Shown piece by piece: positions 31,500 through 43,567 of a stretch of 64,000 nucleotides of DNA (position 1 is the first letter of the stretch; every line of letters begins with the position of its first letter). Source of the stretch: Dactylis glomerata (Eukaryota > Streptophyta > Magnoliopsida > Poales > Poaceae); NCBI GenBank assembly GCA_007115705.1, contig QXEO01000342.1, positions 806,001 to 870,000 of the forward strand. The letters are read 5' to 3'. A model generated the notes under the pieces. It saw only the letters and a list, made by a program, of their open reading frames with translations. It searched no databases and was not told the origin of the DNA. The position numbers were made by a program, and so were the translations under genes.

Positions 31500-34473
31500 G
31501 AGGAACTCGATGAGCGCGCTTTCCTATGCGGGATCCAGGTTTACCGCTATGGAGGTGGTTTTGTTCGGGTTCGTGGGGTGGACCTGTATTTTCTTTGAGT
31601 CTTGAGTTGCATTGAAAGCCTGATCTGGCAGGGATCGTTCGACGTCGGGTAGCACGTTGTGGTCAGTTTTGCCTTTTAGTCTTGCATACTCTGCTGTCAT
31701 GTTGAAGTTTGTGCCAACCTGTTGAATTCTTTGTCACAGGTGTTGGATACTTCAAAGCTGCCCTGTACCGTGATTGTTCCTTTGGGTCCTGGGATTTTGA
31801 GCGTGAGATATGCGTAGTAAGGTACTGCCATGAATTTTGCAAATGCTGGGCGCCCAAGATTGCATGATACTATGAAGGCCAGTCCATGACTTCAAACTCC
31901 AGTTTCTCTCTGTGATAATTGTTGCTATTGCCGAAGCAAACGTCGAGTTCTATTTTTCCGAGAGGGTAGTTTGCGCCTCCTAGTACTATTCCATGGAAGG
32001 AACAATCTGTTGGCTTTAGACTTTCCAATGAGATGCACATTGCCCTCAGAGTTCTTGCGTATATTAGGTTTATGCCACTTCCTGCGTCCATGAATACTCT
32101 CCCGATGTCATATCCCCCTATTTGCGCTTTTAGTACCATCGGTGAGTGCCCCGACCTGGGCACTTTCCTCGGGTGGTCTGCTCTGCTGAACCTGACTGGT
32201 TGATCAGACCACTGCAGGTACTCTGTAGTGGCTGGTGGTGATGATATAGCTAGGTTTACTTGTCTGGATATGCTCTTGCGCTCTTTCTTGGATTTTGGCA
32301 CCGGTTGGATCATTGCAGATATATATACTTTCGACTCCAGATGTTTCGCTAGTCGCTGCACTTGGTATCCCTGACTCATACTTTTCTTTCCTTGCCGTAT
32401 TCCTTGGTTTGAGTCCATGGCACTTTGTAACCTTAAGAAGGTTCTGCAATCCTTCATCTGGTGGTTAGAAACTCTTTTCCCATCTAGGTATGCGTAGTGG
32501 ATTCGACAAGGTCCGTAGAGCATGTCCTCCGCCGATGGGCCAGAGTACTTTGGTTTTTCTACTCCATGATTTCCTCTTGCCTGGAACTCCCTGTTTTCAT
32601 AGCCTTCCTCGTCCCTTCTTTTGTATCCTGCGGCTATCTGATTTCGCCTTGCGTGGCTATCTCCATTGTGGTATCTTCGCCTTTGCCTGCTCGCTCTGTC
32701 GACTTCTGGTGAACGTCCCCTTTTGTTGTTATACGCGTCTTCTCCATCGGCGAATCTGTTGGCTACTTCCATTAATTCAGACACTGTCCTTGGCTTTGTT
32801 CTCCCTATCTCTTCCACGAGGTCTGAACAATGAAGGCCAGCCAAAAAAGCATCTATTGCTCACTCATCGGAGACGTCTTCTGCTGAATTTTTGATTACAC
32901 TCCAGCATTGTATATAAGAGCGTAGGGTTTCGTCTTTCTTCTGCACGCACGACTTGATTTCTTCCAGAGACACTGGGCACTTATATGTCAAGCAAAAATT
33001 TCTTGCGAATTGGCTCTCTAGTTCTCCCCAACTCCCAATGGAATCGTTGGGTAAAGTGTTCAACTAGGACCGTGCTGCGCCGGTGAGGTGTAACTGCAAA
33101 CTTTGCATGGCCGTTGCTCTTGTTCCTCCGGGTATCTATACTGCTTGCAGGTAGTCTGATAACCATAGAGTGGGTTCTTGTGACCCATCATATTTTTGTT
33201 GATCGTGCGGTAACTTGAATCCTTTGGGTACCCGCGTTTTGCGAACCCTGCGGGTAAAGCATAACACGCCCATCTCTTTATCGTCATCTTCGTAATTTTC
33301 TTCTTTCCACACATAGCGTGAGTTGTTTACTCGTGCTTGTGCTATTATGTTCCTTGCGTCCTCCTTCCGTTTTTGTCGCTTCTCGTCACCTGATAATTCA
33401 CTGGATTCGTTTCGCGAGGGTTTGTGCTTGAACTCTTCCTTTTGCCTTTCCTTACGATGTGTCGCCTTTTTCTCTGGAAGATTTCCCATTAACTTGTCTT
33501 CTATCAACCCGAGGCTTCGTATTGCGGCTTGATGCATGTGCTCCCACGGATCTCTAGGCTTCGGTAGTGTGGTTAGTAGGTACGCCTGTGCTGCTACCAA
33601 TGCTACTTCTGGTGTTTCTTGCACAAAGTCTTCTTCCTCATCTGATGGGTGCGCGCTTAGACTTTTCATATAGCTTTCTTCTCTTGTCTGTGCTGTTGTC
33701 CTCCTGTTGTGCTTCGGGTCTCTATGCCTTTCCATGCTGGACTCTGATGCATCGATGTACTCATCCCAATATCTTCCACTTGATGTGTTGTTGTTATCTC
33801 GGCTTCTTATAATCATGTCTCTTTCCTTCCTTAACTTCTTTCTGCACTGGTGCAGCGCGTATTGGTACCCCATCAAAACTTCTCTCCTTGAATCTGTGGG
33901 TACTTCCGTGCCGTGATTGATGGCTGACATGATGATTCTCCACTCTCCGGTTGAAACGTGAATTTTCTCCTTTTTCTTATTGTTGTTACTCCTTGGTTTG
34001 TCGACTTGCATGTTGACCTCTTTGTTGCCTTCGTAATTATTCTCTTCTGCTGCTTCAGTGATAATGACGCATAACTGGTGTACGCTTCTGGAGACGCCAC
34101 TGCTTCCGGTGGCGAAATCCCTTGGACTATCGTGCGGTTTAACCACTGTTGCTTCCATGTCGGGCTTTCCCCAAATTTCGTCGAATTCCTCGAGTCTCTT
34201 TTGCATATCTTCTGTTGTTGTGAGACTGACCGGCGAGTTTACCTTGCTAGAAGAGCCCATGGATGATTCGGATGTTGTGATTCTCTCGGCTTTGCTTGCC
34301 GATGGACCCAATTTCGCTGGATCCGAAAGGCGAGTTGAACCCGAAGGTCCGACGTAGAAGCTTAAACTTCCGATCGTCAGCTCCATCTCTTGACTTTCAT
34401 CGACTTCTGGAGTGCTATTGGCTAAAAGCGAAAAAGCCATCGAATTTATGATTCCAATGCCCAGCGTCCCCAT
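31500..34473 (-). pseudogene. Gag and protease of element B
   Basis: Gag starts at ATG 34471-34473, only a few bases inside the PBS region, and is open to LQAV then TAG at 33136. After further frame breaks the gag core (NRFADGEDAYNNKRGRS) and the C-H-H-C knuckle (CRIHYAYLDGKRVSNHQMKDC) follow near 32480-32760. The protease VFMDAGSGINLIYARTLRAM has the DAG active site (near 32090). Its frame is lost near 31870, and the shared TAG after DPA lies at about 31527. Gag forms the particle, and the protease matures it. Confidence 0.8.
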
Positions 34474-34486
34474 GGTCGACGCCAAT

Positions 34487-34820
34487 TGATGAGGGTTAAC
34501 TTGACAAATGTCCTAGATGAAGGACTTAGGATCGGGGAGATAGGGCGTCGGATGAACTCGAAGGTAAAATCAGTCAAACAAGGTGTGTATCAAAAGTAAA
34601 CGTCGGTGTAAACCTGGCTTGCTTTCAATCTGTCCCTCACCGTCCTCTCCTGGCCCCTATATATAGGTGGCCAGGTCTCGAGGATTGAGAGGGATCCGAT
34701 ACAGATTACAATATCGACATATGACACGAACTCGTATTTCGACTAGCATTACAATTGGGCCTAGCTTAACGGGCCTCAGGGGTACTCAACTGACAGGCTC
34801 TATTATCTATACCATTGTCA
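34487..34820 (-). repeat. 5' LTR of element B
   Basis: 334 bp. On the minus strand TGACAATGG...CCCTCATCA. It contains CCTATATATAGG near 34657-34668 (TATA). Homologous to the LTRs of A, C and F. Confidence 0.88.
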
Positions 34821-35254
34821 GGAACCCACGGATTAGTATTATCGGGTCCGGCCCATTAAGGAAGTGGACTAGCATAAGGACTCGAAGATTGACTTGGAGA
34901 CAAAGAAAGGAAGTTCCAATACGTATACGACCAGGACACTTGTAAAACCTTAGCCTGGTTGCATATATAAAGCCAGGCAGGGGCGCCCCTAGAGGGACAT
35001 CATAACTCAAGATATCTCATAGCATACACGATAGATTAGACATAGACTAGATACAAAACTCCGCCTACGGCGGCACCATGTAAACACCATTGTGATCATA
35101 TACTAGATTGCTAGTAGGATGTAGCGATCCTCCATCGCGAGGACGTGAACCTGGGTACGTCGTGTGCCAATCTCGATCCCGGAATCTCTAGTCGTTGCTC
35201 TTCCCTCGATCCTAAGTCCTTCATCTAGGACATTTGTCGAGTTAACCCTCGTCA
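34821..35254 (+). repeat. 5' LTR of element D, first 20 bp missing
   Basis: Starts GGAACCCACGGATTAG, directly against the end of B's LTR. The full copy at 46416 has TGACATGGATATGCCCTTCG before this point. A TATA-like CATATATAAAGCC lies near 34964. Confidence 0.85.
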
Positions 35255-36690
35255 ATTGGCGCCGACCGTGGGGATCGCGACGACTGGATTTTGTCATCCG
35301 GGCGGGATCCTTCAACTTTTTTCATCGACAAGAACAGCTAATTTCACGGCTGCCGACAGCAGTAGCCGGATCGCTTCAACAGATCGCGCCCATCAAAATC
35401 GTCTGCTTCGTCGTTGGAAAAGCTTCACCAGCAACGGATCTGGATCAACTCACGACATCAGCAAGAAGTCGACTTATCGCCGTGGCCTTGCACGGCTTAC
35501 GTACAAATACGCATCGACATCGGCATCATGCTAACCAAGTCTGCGGAAGCAAGATCAAGTCTCAACGGAGAAGGCAGCATCACCCGTATCTAGGAAATTG
35601 CGGTGGCCCGAGGCAGCCACGCCTCAACAAGAATTCAATACACTTGCACGGGAATCAAGACAAGGTTAAGTGCTGATTGCACGTGAAGATTGCAAAGCCA
35701 GAAGGTTTAATTCTATACGGATCAGTTAAGGCGCTAATAGCAAAGATGTTCTAATTCAAAGTGCAAGAAGGAGACAAAGGAGCGAGTTGATTCCTTGGAC
35801 TCGCAATGTACCTAGCTGACTTCAAACCGGATCAAGTCGCAATCAATCTGCCAAAGTTGCAAAGGACACAGATGAACGTGGAGACCAAGTCTTACACAAG
35901 TCATGAGTTTGCAACTCAACGTCCCAAGACTAGAGGAAAATATTAGTTTGTATGTACGCATCGTGCCAAAATTTATGAAGACGTCAAATAAATCAGCAGT
36001 ATGTCGCCAGGACTGCTCGGAAAACTCAAAGAAAATAGACAACTCGGAAAAAAATATTTCGACTACTTCATCTTCAAACATCATCGACTACAGCGTCAAC
36101 TACGGCTTGTCATGCTCGGGGGCTCGTCATCGCGCACTCGTGCAAACTAACGGCACCGCTCGGGGGCTCGGCATCAACTCGCCCCTGAGTGCGGAAACTC
36201 ACGCTCAAGACCTGTGATATCATCGACATCAGCAACACACGTGCAAGCAACACGGCGATCCCAACAACGCTCGGGGGCTTGACAACAACTTCGGCTCTGA
36301 TCGTGGTTGTGATTCAGCGACCATAACTCGACTACGTCTATATCGTCGACTACGGCCGCGCGGACTCTGATCCGCTGCATCGACCACGGCCGTGTCTATG
36401 CCGCACCCGATAAAAGCTAAGTTTTCTTCTTTCAAGAGTCGATTATTATTTACTTTTGCCGCACCCGACACTCGGGGGGCTCTGCCATGAAAAATCATGT
36501 TGCATGTCATTGGCTTTGAAAAATTGCGAAAGCCCTAGTAGCTGGCGTTCCTTGTTGAATCCTTGACAATTCTGTTTACAGTCGCAGAAGCTCGACTAAC
36601 AGGTTGGCAATGCACAAACCTTGGGCGTCAGGCTAACGAAAAGGCTTAGCAAGTAAACTACATCTTAAAATTCAAATGCGGCAAACGCAT
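35255..36690 (+). other. 5' interior of element D, non-coding
   Basis: Starts with ATTGGCGCCGACCGTGGGG (PBS). Short open frames only; no gag similarity. Several copies of CTCGGGGGCT occur near 36115-36285 and 36470 (for example GCTCGGGGGCTCG). The sequence ends at 36690 with CGCAT, the TSD of element C. Confidence 0.7.
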
Positions 36691-37017
36691 TGACAAGGGT
36701 ATAGATAATTGAGCCCGTCAGTTGAGTATCCCTGAGGTCCGTTAAGCTAGGCCCAATTGTAATGTTAGTCAAAATACGAGGTCATGTCGTATTTGTAATC
36801 TGTATCGAATCCCACCCGATCCTTGAGACCTAGCCACCTATATAAAGGGGCCAGGAGGGGACGGTGTGGGACAGATTGAAAGCAAGCCAGGTTCTACACC
36901 CACATTTACTTTCATAGCCACCTTGTTTGACTGAGTTTACCTTCGAGTTCATTCGACGCCCTGTCTCCCCGATCCTAAGTCCTTCATCTAGGACATTTGT
37001 CGAGTTAACCCTCGTCA
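36691..37017 (+). repeat. 5' LTR of element C
   Basis: TGACAAGGGTATAG...CCCTCGTCA, 327 bp. TATA-like CCTATATAAAGGGG near 36837-36850. Twelve differences from the 3' LTR, several with A or T here where the 3' LTR has G or C. Confidence 0.95.
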
Positions 37018-37054
37018 ATTGGCGCCGACCGTGGGGACTCTGGGCGTTGGAATC

Positions 37055-39973
37055 ATGAATTTGACGGCTTTTTCGCTTTTAGCCAATAGCAATCCAGAAG
37101 TTGACGAAAATCAAGAGATGGAATTGACGTTCGGAAGTCTAAGCTTCTACATCGGACCTTCGGGTTCAACTCGCCTTTCGGACCCGACGAAATCAGTTCC
37201 ATCGGTGGGCAAAGCAGAAAGGATGACAGCGTCTAGATCATCGGTAGGCTCTTCTAGCGAGGCAAACTCGCCAGTCAGCTTAGCAGCAATAGAAAATTTG
37301 CAGGGAAAATTAGAGGAACCCGACGAAATCGGGCAAGAGACCATTGTGGAAGAAGCAGTGGACAAATCAAGGGATATCGTCAGCAGAAGTAGCGGTGTCT
37401 CCAGGAGCATACACCAATTATGCGTTATCATCACTGAAGCAGCAGAAGAAGAAAACAATCACACTGGCAACAAGGAGGTCGACATGCAAGTCGACAAAAT
37501 AAGGAGCAATGGCAGGAAAGAGAAGGAGAAAGTGCATGTTTCGGCTGGAGAGTGGAGAATGATCATGACAGTTGTCAACCACGGGACTGATGTACCCGCA
37601 GATTCAAGAAGAGAAGTTTTAATGGGGTACAAATACGCGCTACACCAGCGCAGGAAAAAGTTAAGGGAGGAAAGAGACATGTTCATGAGAAGCCGAGGTG
37701 ACAATAGTATGTCAAGCAGAGAATACTGGGATGAGTACAACGACGCATCAGAAAGCAGCATGGAGAGGCACAAAGACCCGAAGCACAATAGAAGGACAAT
37801 AGCACGTGTAGTAGAAGAAAGCTATATGAGAAGCCCAAGCGCGAACCAACCAGGAGAGGAGGAAGAATTCGTGCAAGAAACACCAGAAGCAGCATTGATA
37901 GCACCACAGGCATACCTACTAACCACGCAACCAAAACCTGGTGACCCATGGGAACAAATGCATCAAGCCGCGATACGGAGCCTCGGGTTAGTAGAAGAAA
38001 AGCTAAAGGGCAATATTTCAGAGAAAAAGTCGACTCACCGCAGTGAAAGGGAAAAAGAAGAGGTCAAGCACAAATCTTTGCGGAACGAAACTAGCAAGTC
38101 CTCAGAAGACGAGAAAAACCAAAAGAGGAAGGAGGATGCAAGGAACATAATAGCACAAGCAAGGGTAAATAACTCACGTTACGCGTGGAGAGAAGAAAAC
38201 TACGAAGACGACGAAAAAGAGATGGGCGCGCTATGCTTTACCCGAAGGGTTCACAAAACGCGGGTACCCAAAGGTTTTAAGTTACCACATGACCAAGAGA
38301 AGTATGATGGGTCGCAAGAGCCAACTCTATGGTTGTCTGACTACCTGCAAGCAGTATAGATACTAGGAGGAACAAGAGCAACAGCCATGCAAAGTTTGCA
38401 GCTACACCTCACCGGCGCAGCACGGTCCTGGTTAAACACCTTACCCAATGATTCCATTGGAAGTTGGGGAGAATTAGAGAATCAATTCGCGAGAAATTTT
38501 TGCTCCACGTATAAGCGCCCAGCATCGCTAGAAGAAGTCAAGTCGAGCGTACAGTAGAAAGGCGAAACACTACACTCTTATATACAACGCTGGAGTGTAA
38601 TCAAAAACTCAGCAGAAGACGTCTCCGATGAAAGAGCGATAGATGCTTTCTCGAGCGGCCTTCGTCGTGCAGACCTAGTAGAAGAGATAGGAAGAACAAG
38701 GCCAAGAATAGTATCTGAGCTAATGGAAATAGCCAATAGATTTGCCGATGGGGAAGACACGTACAATAACAAAAGGGGGCGTTCACCGAAAGTCGACAAA
38801 ACAAGCAGGCAAAGGCGAAGATACCGTAATGGCGACAACCACGGAAGGAGAAATCAGATAGCCGCAGGATATGACGGAAGGAATGAAGAAGGCTATGAAA
38901 ACACCGAATTTCCTACGAGAGACAGCAGGGGAAAGGAGAAGCCAAGGTACTCGGGTCCTTCGGCAGAAGATATGCTATATGGTCCTTGTCGCATCCATTA
39001 TGCTTACCTAGACGGGAAAAGAGTTTCCAACCACCAGATGAAGGATTGCAGAACCTTCCTAAGGTTGCAAAACGCCATGGATTCAAGCCAAGGAGCACGA
39101 CAGGGAGGAAAAAACATAAGTCAAGGATATCAAATGCAACGACTCGCAAAACAGCTGGAGTCAAAAGTATATATATCAGCAATGATCCAACCAGTGCCAA
39201 AGTCGAAGAAAGAAAGGAAGAGCATATCAAGACAGGTCAACCTGGCAATAACATCACCACCAGCTACTATAGAGTATCTAAAATGGTCCGATCAACCAGT
39301 TAGGTTTAGCAGAGCAGACCACCCGAGGAAAGTTCCCAGACCGGGTCACTCACCAATGGTGCTCAAAGCACAAATAGGAGGATATGATGTCGGAAGAGTA
39401 TTCATGGATGCAGGAAGTGGCATAAACTTAATATACGCCAGAACATTGAAAGCAATGTGCATATCATTGGAAAATCTAAAGCCAACAGATTGTTCTTTCC
39501 ATGGAATAGTACCAGGAGCCGCAAATTATCCTTTGGGCAAAATAGAACTCGACGTCTGCTTCGGCGACAGCAGCAATTATCGCAGAGAAAAGCTAGAGTT
39601 TGAAGTCATGGACTGGCCATCACAATACCATGCAATCCTGGGGCGCCCAGCATTTGCAAAATTCATGGCAGTACCTCACTATGCATATCTCGCACTCAGG
39701 ATCCTAGGACCTAAAGGAACGATCACGGTGCAAGGAAGCTTTGAAGTATCTAACACTTGTGACAAAGAATTTAATAGGTTGGCACAAACCTTTGGCATGA
39801 CGGCAGAGTACGCAAGGCTAAAAGGCGAAACTGACCACAACATGCTACCCGACGTCGGGCGACCCCTGCCAGATCAGGCTTTCGATGCAACTCAAGACTC
39901 GAAGAAAATACAGGTCCACCCAACGGACCCGAGCAAGACCACCTCCATAGCGGTAAACTTGGATCCCGCATAG
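37055..39973 (+). pseudogene. Gag and protease of element C
   Basis: The first ATG is at 37055 (MNLTAFSLLAN), although the frame is open from the PBS. The frame continues unchanged to 39973, with TAG codons at 38357 (LQAV then stop) and about 38555. Gag core: FKLPHDQEKYDGSQEPTLWL; SWLNTLPNDSIGSWGELENQ. A knuckle of the C-x2-H...H-x4-C type, CRIHYAYLDGKRVSNHQMKDC, lies near 38985-39050. The aspartic protease has VFMDAGSGINLIYARTLKAM (DAG active site, near 39405) and HAILGRPAFAKFM. The frame ends at TAG 39971-39973 after DPA, a stop shared with A and B. Confidence 0.9.
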
Positions 39974-41926
39974 GAAAGCGCGCTCATCGAGTTCCTCCAT
40001 GAGCGCTGGGAAATCTTCGCCTGGTGTCCTTCAGATATGCCAGGTGTCCCCAGGGAACTCGTCGAGCACGCGCTAAACGTGGATCCTAAAGCAAAGCCAG
40101 TCAAGCAACCACTACGACGATTTGATGAACCCAAGATGAAAGCAATAGCATCAGAACTGCATAGACTGGAAAACGCAGGGTTCATCCGAGAAATCAAAAC
40201 ATCGACTTGGGTATCTAATCCAGTTATAGTCACCAAGAAAAACACAGACGTATAAAGAGTATGTGTCGACTACACATCCCTCAACAAGCACTGTCCAAAG
40301 GATCCCTTCCCCTTACCACGCATTGATCAAATAATCAACTCAACAGCGGGGTGCGCAAGGCTTTCCTTCCTAGATGCATACTCTGGTTACAATCAGATCA
40401 AATTAAAAAAGGAAGATGAGGAAAAGACAGCCTTCATCACACCATACAGCATGTTCTGTTATCAGGTCATGCCTTTCGGCCTGAAAAACATAGGAGCAAC
40501 CTACCAGCGGATGATGCAAAATTGCCTCGGAAGTCAAATAGGACGCAATATCCAAGTTTACATCGACGATGTGGTCATCACCACGAGGAAGGAAGAGTCT
40601 CTTATCAGCGACCTGGCAGAAACTTTCGACAACCTGAACAGGTACAAGCTCAAGCTCAACCCGACAAAATGCTCTTTTGGTGTATCAGTAGGGCAACTTT
40701 TGGGGTTCCTAGTATCAGCAAGAGGAATAGAGGCAAACCCAGAAAAGATCCAAGCAATATTAACAATGGGAAAACCAACAAAGCTACACGACGTACAGAA
40801 GCTCACAGGGCGTGTCGCGGTGCTAAGTCGATTTGTGGCTCGACTGGGAGAGAAAGCACTACCTTTCTACGCGCTCATGAAAAAATCAGATGATAAATTC
40901 GAGTGGATGGAAGAAGCGGACGTAGCCTTCGCGCAGCTGAAAAAAGTGCTCTCCACACCTCCGGTGTTGGTCGCACCAAAGGAAAAAGAACCACTACTAC
41001 TATACATTGCAGCAACACATCAAGTGGTGAGTACAGTACTGGTAGTCGAAAGAAGCGAAGAAGGAAAAACTCACGGCGTTCAGAGGCCAGTCTATTTCAT
41101 CAGCAAAGTACTCTCTCCAACAAAACAAAGGTACCCGCACTATCAAAAGCTTGCATACAGCGTTTTCACAACAGCTCGAAAACTACAGCAATACTTCGCG
41201 GTGCACCCAATTATAGTGGTCAACGAAGCACCACTGTCCAATATATTGAACAACCCTTCAGCAACAGGACGTGTCTCTTTATGGGGAATTGAATTATCAC
41301 CCCTGGACATCACGTACGAAAAGCGAAAGGCAATCAAATCACAAATTCTGCCAGACTTCACAGCAGAGTGGCTGGAATTACAAAGTGCAGGTCCTCCAGA
41401 TTTATCGAGTGTTTGGACGATGTATTTCGACGGCTCAAAAAGAATCCAAGGCGCAGGAGCAGGCGTAGTCCTGATATCACCACAAGGCGACAAATTGAAA
41501 TATGTGTTACGGATGAGTTTTCTCCAAGCTTCTAACAATGAAGCCGAATACGCGGCGTTGCTCCATGGAATGAAAATGGCAAAAGCTTGTGGAGCAACTC
41601 GACTTAAAATATTTGGAGACTCGAACCTCGTCGTCCAACAAGTAATGAACAAATGCGACACCATCAGCGACAACATGACAGCATACAGAAACTTATACTA
41701 CTATCTCGAAGGAACGTTTGATGGATGCGAAGTCTCACATGTCAGCAGAGCCAGCAACGAGGAAGCCGACAATTTAGCAAACATCGGGTCTCAATGCTTA
41801 CCCGTACCACAAGGAGTCTTCTGGGAGGAAACCATAGAGCGATCAATAAAAAACAGCAAAACCTCGACTATAGAGGGACAAACAAAAGGCTCGGGGGCTG
41901 AAAAAACAAGTGCAACAGAACTATAA
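39974..41926 (+). pseudogene. Reverse transcriptase and dual RNase H of element C
   Basis: This lies in the same frame as gag-protease, beginning ESALIEFLHERWEIFAWCPS after the shared TAG. The RT includes VSNPVIVTKKNTDV, a TAA at 40253, DYTSLNKHCPKDPF, the catalytic box VYIDDVVITTRKEES (near 40560), and the thumb. The first RNase H and connection follow, then the second RNase H (WTMYFDGSKRIQG near 41415; NNEAEYAALLHGMKMAKACG; GDSNLVVQQVMNK). The segment ends at TAA 41924 (ELL-type codon then stop). Apart from the stops no frameshift is seen. Confidence 0.9.
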
Positions 41927-43200
41927 GAAGTCATGATGATAGAAGAAACTTGGATGCAGCCATATCTGGCATACATGATAAACAAAACACTACCCGGAGA
42001 CACGGTAGAAGCAAAAAGAATAATACGACGATCCAAGGCTTTCGTCGTGTTACAAGGAAAGTTATATAAGAAAAGTATATCAGGCGTCTTGCAACGATGT
42101 GTCACTCCTCAAGAAGGACAAGAAATCTTAAAGGATATTCATGCAGGAGTGTGTGGACATCACGCGAGTAGCAGAGCTATCGCGGCCAAAGCCTTTCGAG
42201 CAGGATTCTATTGGTTAACAGCCATCAAAGACGCAAAAGATATAGTTCGAAAGTGTGAAGCATGCCAAAGGTTCACATCTCAGCCACATGCACTAGCAGC
42301 AGAGCTACAACCAATACCATTATCCTGGCCCTTTGCGCAGTGGGGTCTCAACATGGTGGGAACATTGCACAAATCCTAGCCAGGAGGGCACGTTTATATG
42401 CTGGTGGCAGTCGACAAATTCACTAAGTGGGTAGAAGCAGCCCCAGTAACAACCCAAGATTCTAAAGCCGCAATAAATTTCATCAAGTCTATAGTCTTTC
42501 GCTTTGGAGTACCACACAGCATAATCACAGACAATGGTACAAATTTCACGTCAAAGGAGTTCAAGGACTATTGCGAAGGATTGGGAATCAAATTGAAATT
42601 TGCATCTGTAGCACATCCAAAGACAAACGGGCAAGTCAAAAAAGCCAATGGCCTAATATGCAGCGGGATAAAGAAGCGGCGGTTGGCACTCCTTGAGAAA
42701 GCCAAGAACGCTTGGGTAGATGAGCTACCCTCCGTACTCTGGAGTCTACGAACTACACCCAACGCAGCTACTCAAGAAACACCCTTTTTTCTCGTTCACG
42801 GCACAGAAGCTGTGCTTCCAATTGAAATAACTCATGAAGCTCCAAGAATCGCGGCATACGATGAGGCAACTTCCACAGAAGCACTTCAGGATGACGTCGA
42901 TGCACTCGATGAGGCAAGAGATGTAGCGCTCGCTAGAGCTACTCAGTATCAGCAAAATTTGTGAAATTACCACAGCAGTCGAGTTCGTCCATGATCTTTC
43001 GTGGTAGGAGATCTAGTTCTACGACTCAAGCAAGATGGCCATGGAAAACTCGAGTCCCCATGGGTGGGACCTTACATCGTGATAGAAGTGATACCAGGAG
43101 GAGCTTATCGACTACAAGACAAGAAAATGGGGCAACATGAGAGTAACCTGTGGAATGCAGAGCAACTATGATGGTTCTACGCATAGGCGAAATAAGGCGA
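41927..43200 (+). pseudogene. Integrase of element C, catalytic Glu replaced by Lys
   Basis: The zinc-binding region includes HHASSRAIAAKAFRAGFYWL and CEACQRFTSQPHALAAELQP. The core has VAVDKFTKWVEAAPV (first Asp) and SIITDNGTNFTSKEF (second Asp). At the third position it reads NGQVKKANG where element A has NGQVEKANG, so the catalytic Glu codon GAA is now AAA (near 42640). TAG at 42377 replaces a Trp codon (A has TGG), and TGA at 42962 cuts the C-terminal part. This integrase cannot be active. Confidence 0.9.
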
Positions 43201-43567
43201 TCAAGGAGTTTTTTTCGAGTTATGACCCTCTGAATCCAGAACATGAGGCCATAGGTCGGGTTCGTTGGGTCAAATCGATAATATGTGTACATATTTTACT
43301 TTACACTCGGGGGCTAAGACCCTCGAGTTGTACGAAATAATATTAGCAAGTTTTGTGACTATCTGCGACATATTACAAGGTTGATTGCAACCCGATATTT
43401 TGACAGCACCATATACGGTTCAAAGGAACCCGATAAAATATTAATGCACATACCTCGGAACCATGATTCGTTCCCATGGTCTATTCATAAACACATAATT
43501 CCAATACGATTACAGATAAGCATGGCGAAGAAACAACTGGATTACATAAAGGAGAAAACTAGTGAAA

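Larger units (their letters stand above)
29497..34820 (-). mobile_element. Element B: Tat-like Gypsy LTR retrotransposon, 3' part missing
   Basis: From right to left on the minus strand: 5' LTR (34487-34820), PBS TTGGCGTCGACCATGGGG-like, gag, protease, reverse transcriptase, RNase H. The sequence stops just after NKTLPEDTV, where the integrase zinc region would begin. Integrase, antisense gene and 3' LTR are missing. It is closely related to element C, including the same nonsense codon in gag. Its outer end abuts D's LTR at a point 20 bp inside that LTR, which suggests B inserted into D. Confidence 0.85.

Noticed and set aside
20115..34825. Treating A plus B as one complete element with matching TSDs
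   Set aside because: The flanks are CCCAC and GGAAC, the LTRs are of clearly different age or subtype (362 and 334 bp), and the interior has two partial gag-pol sets.
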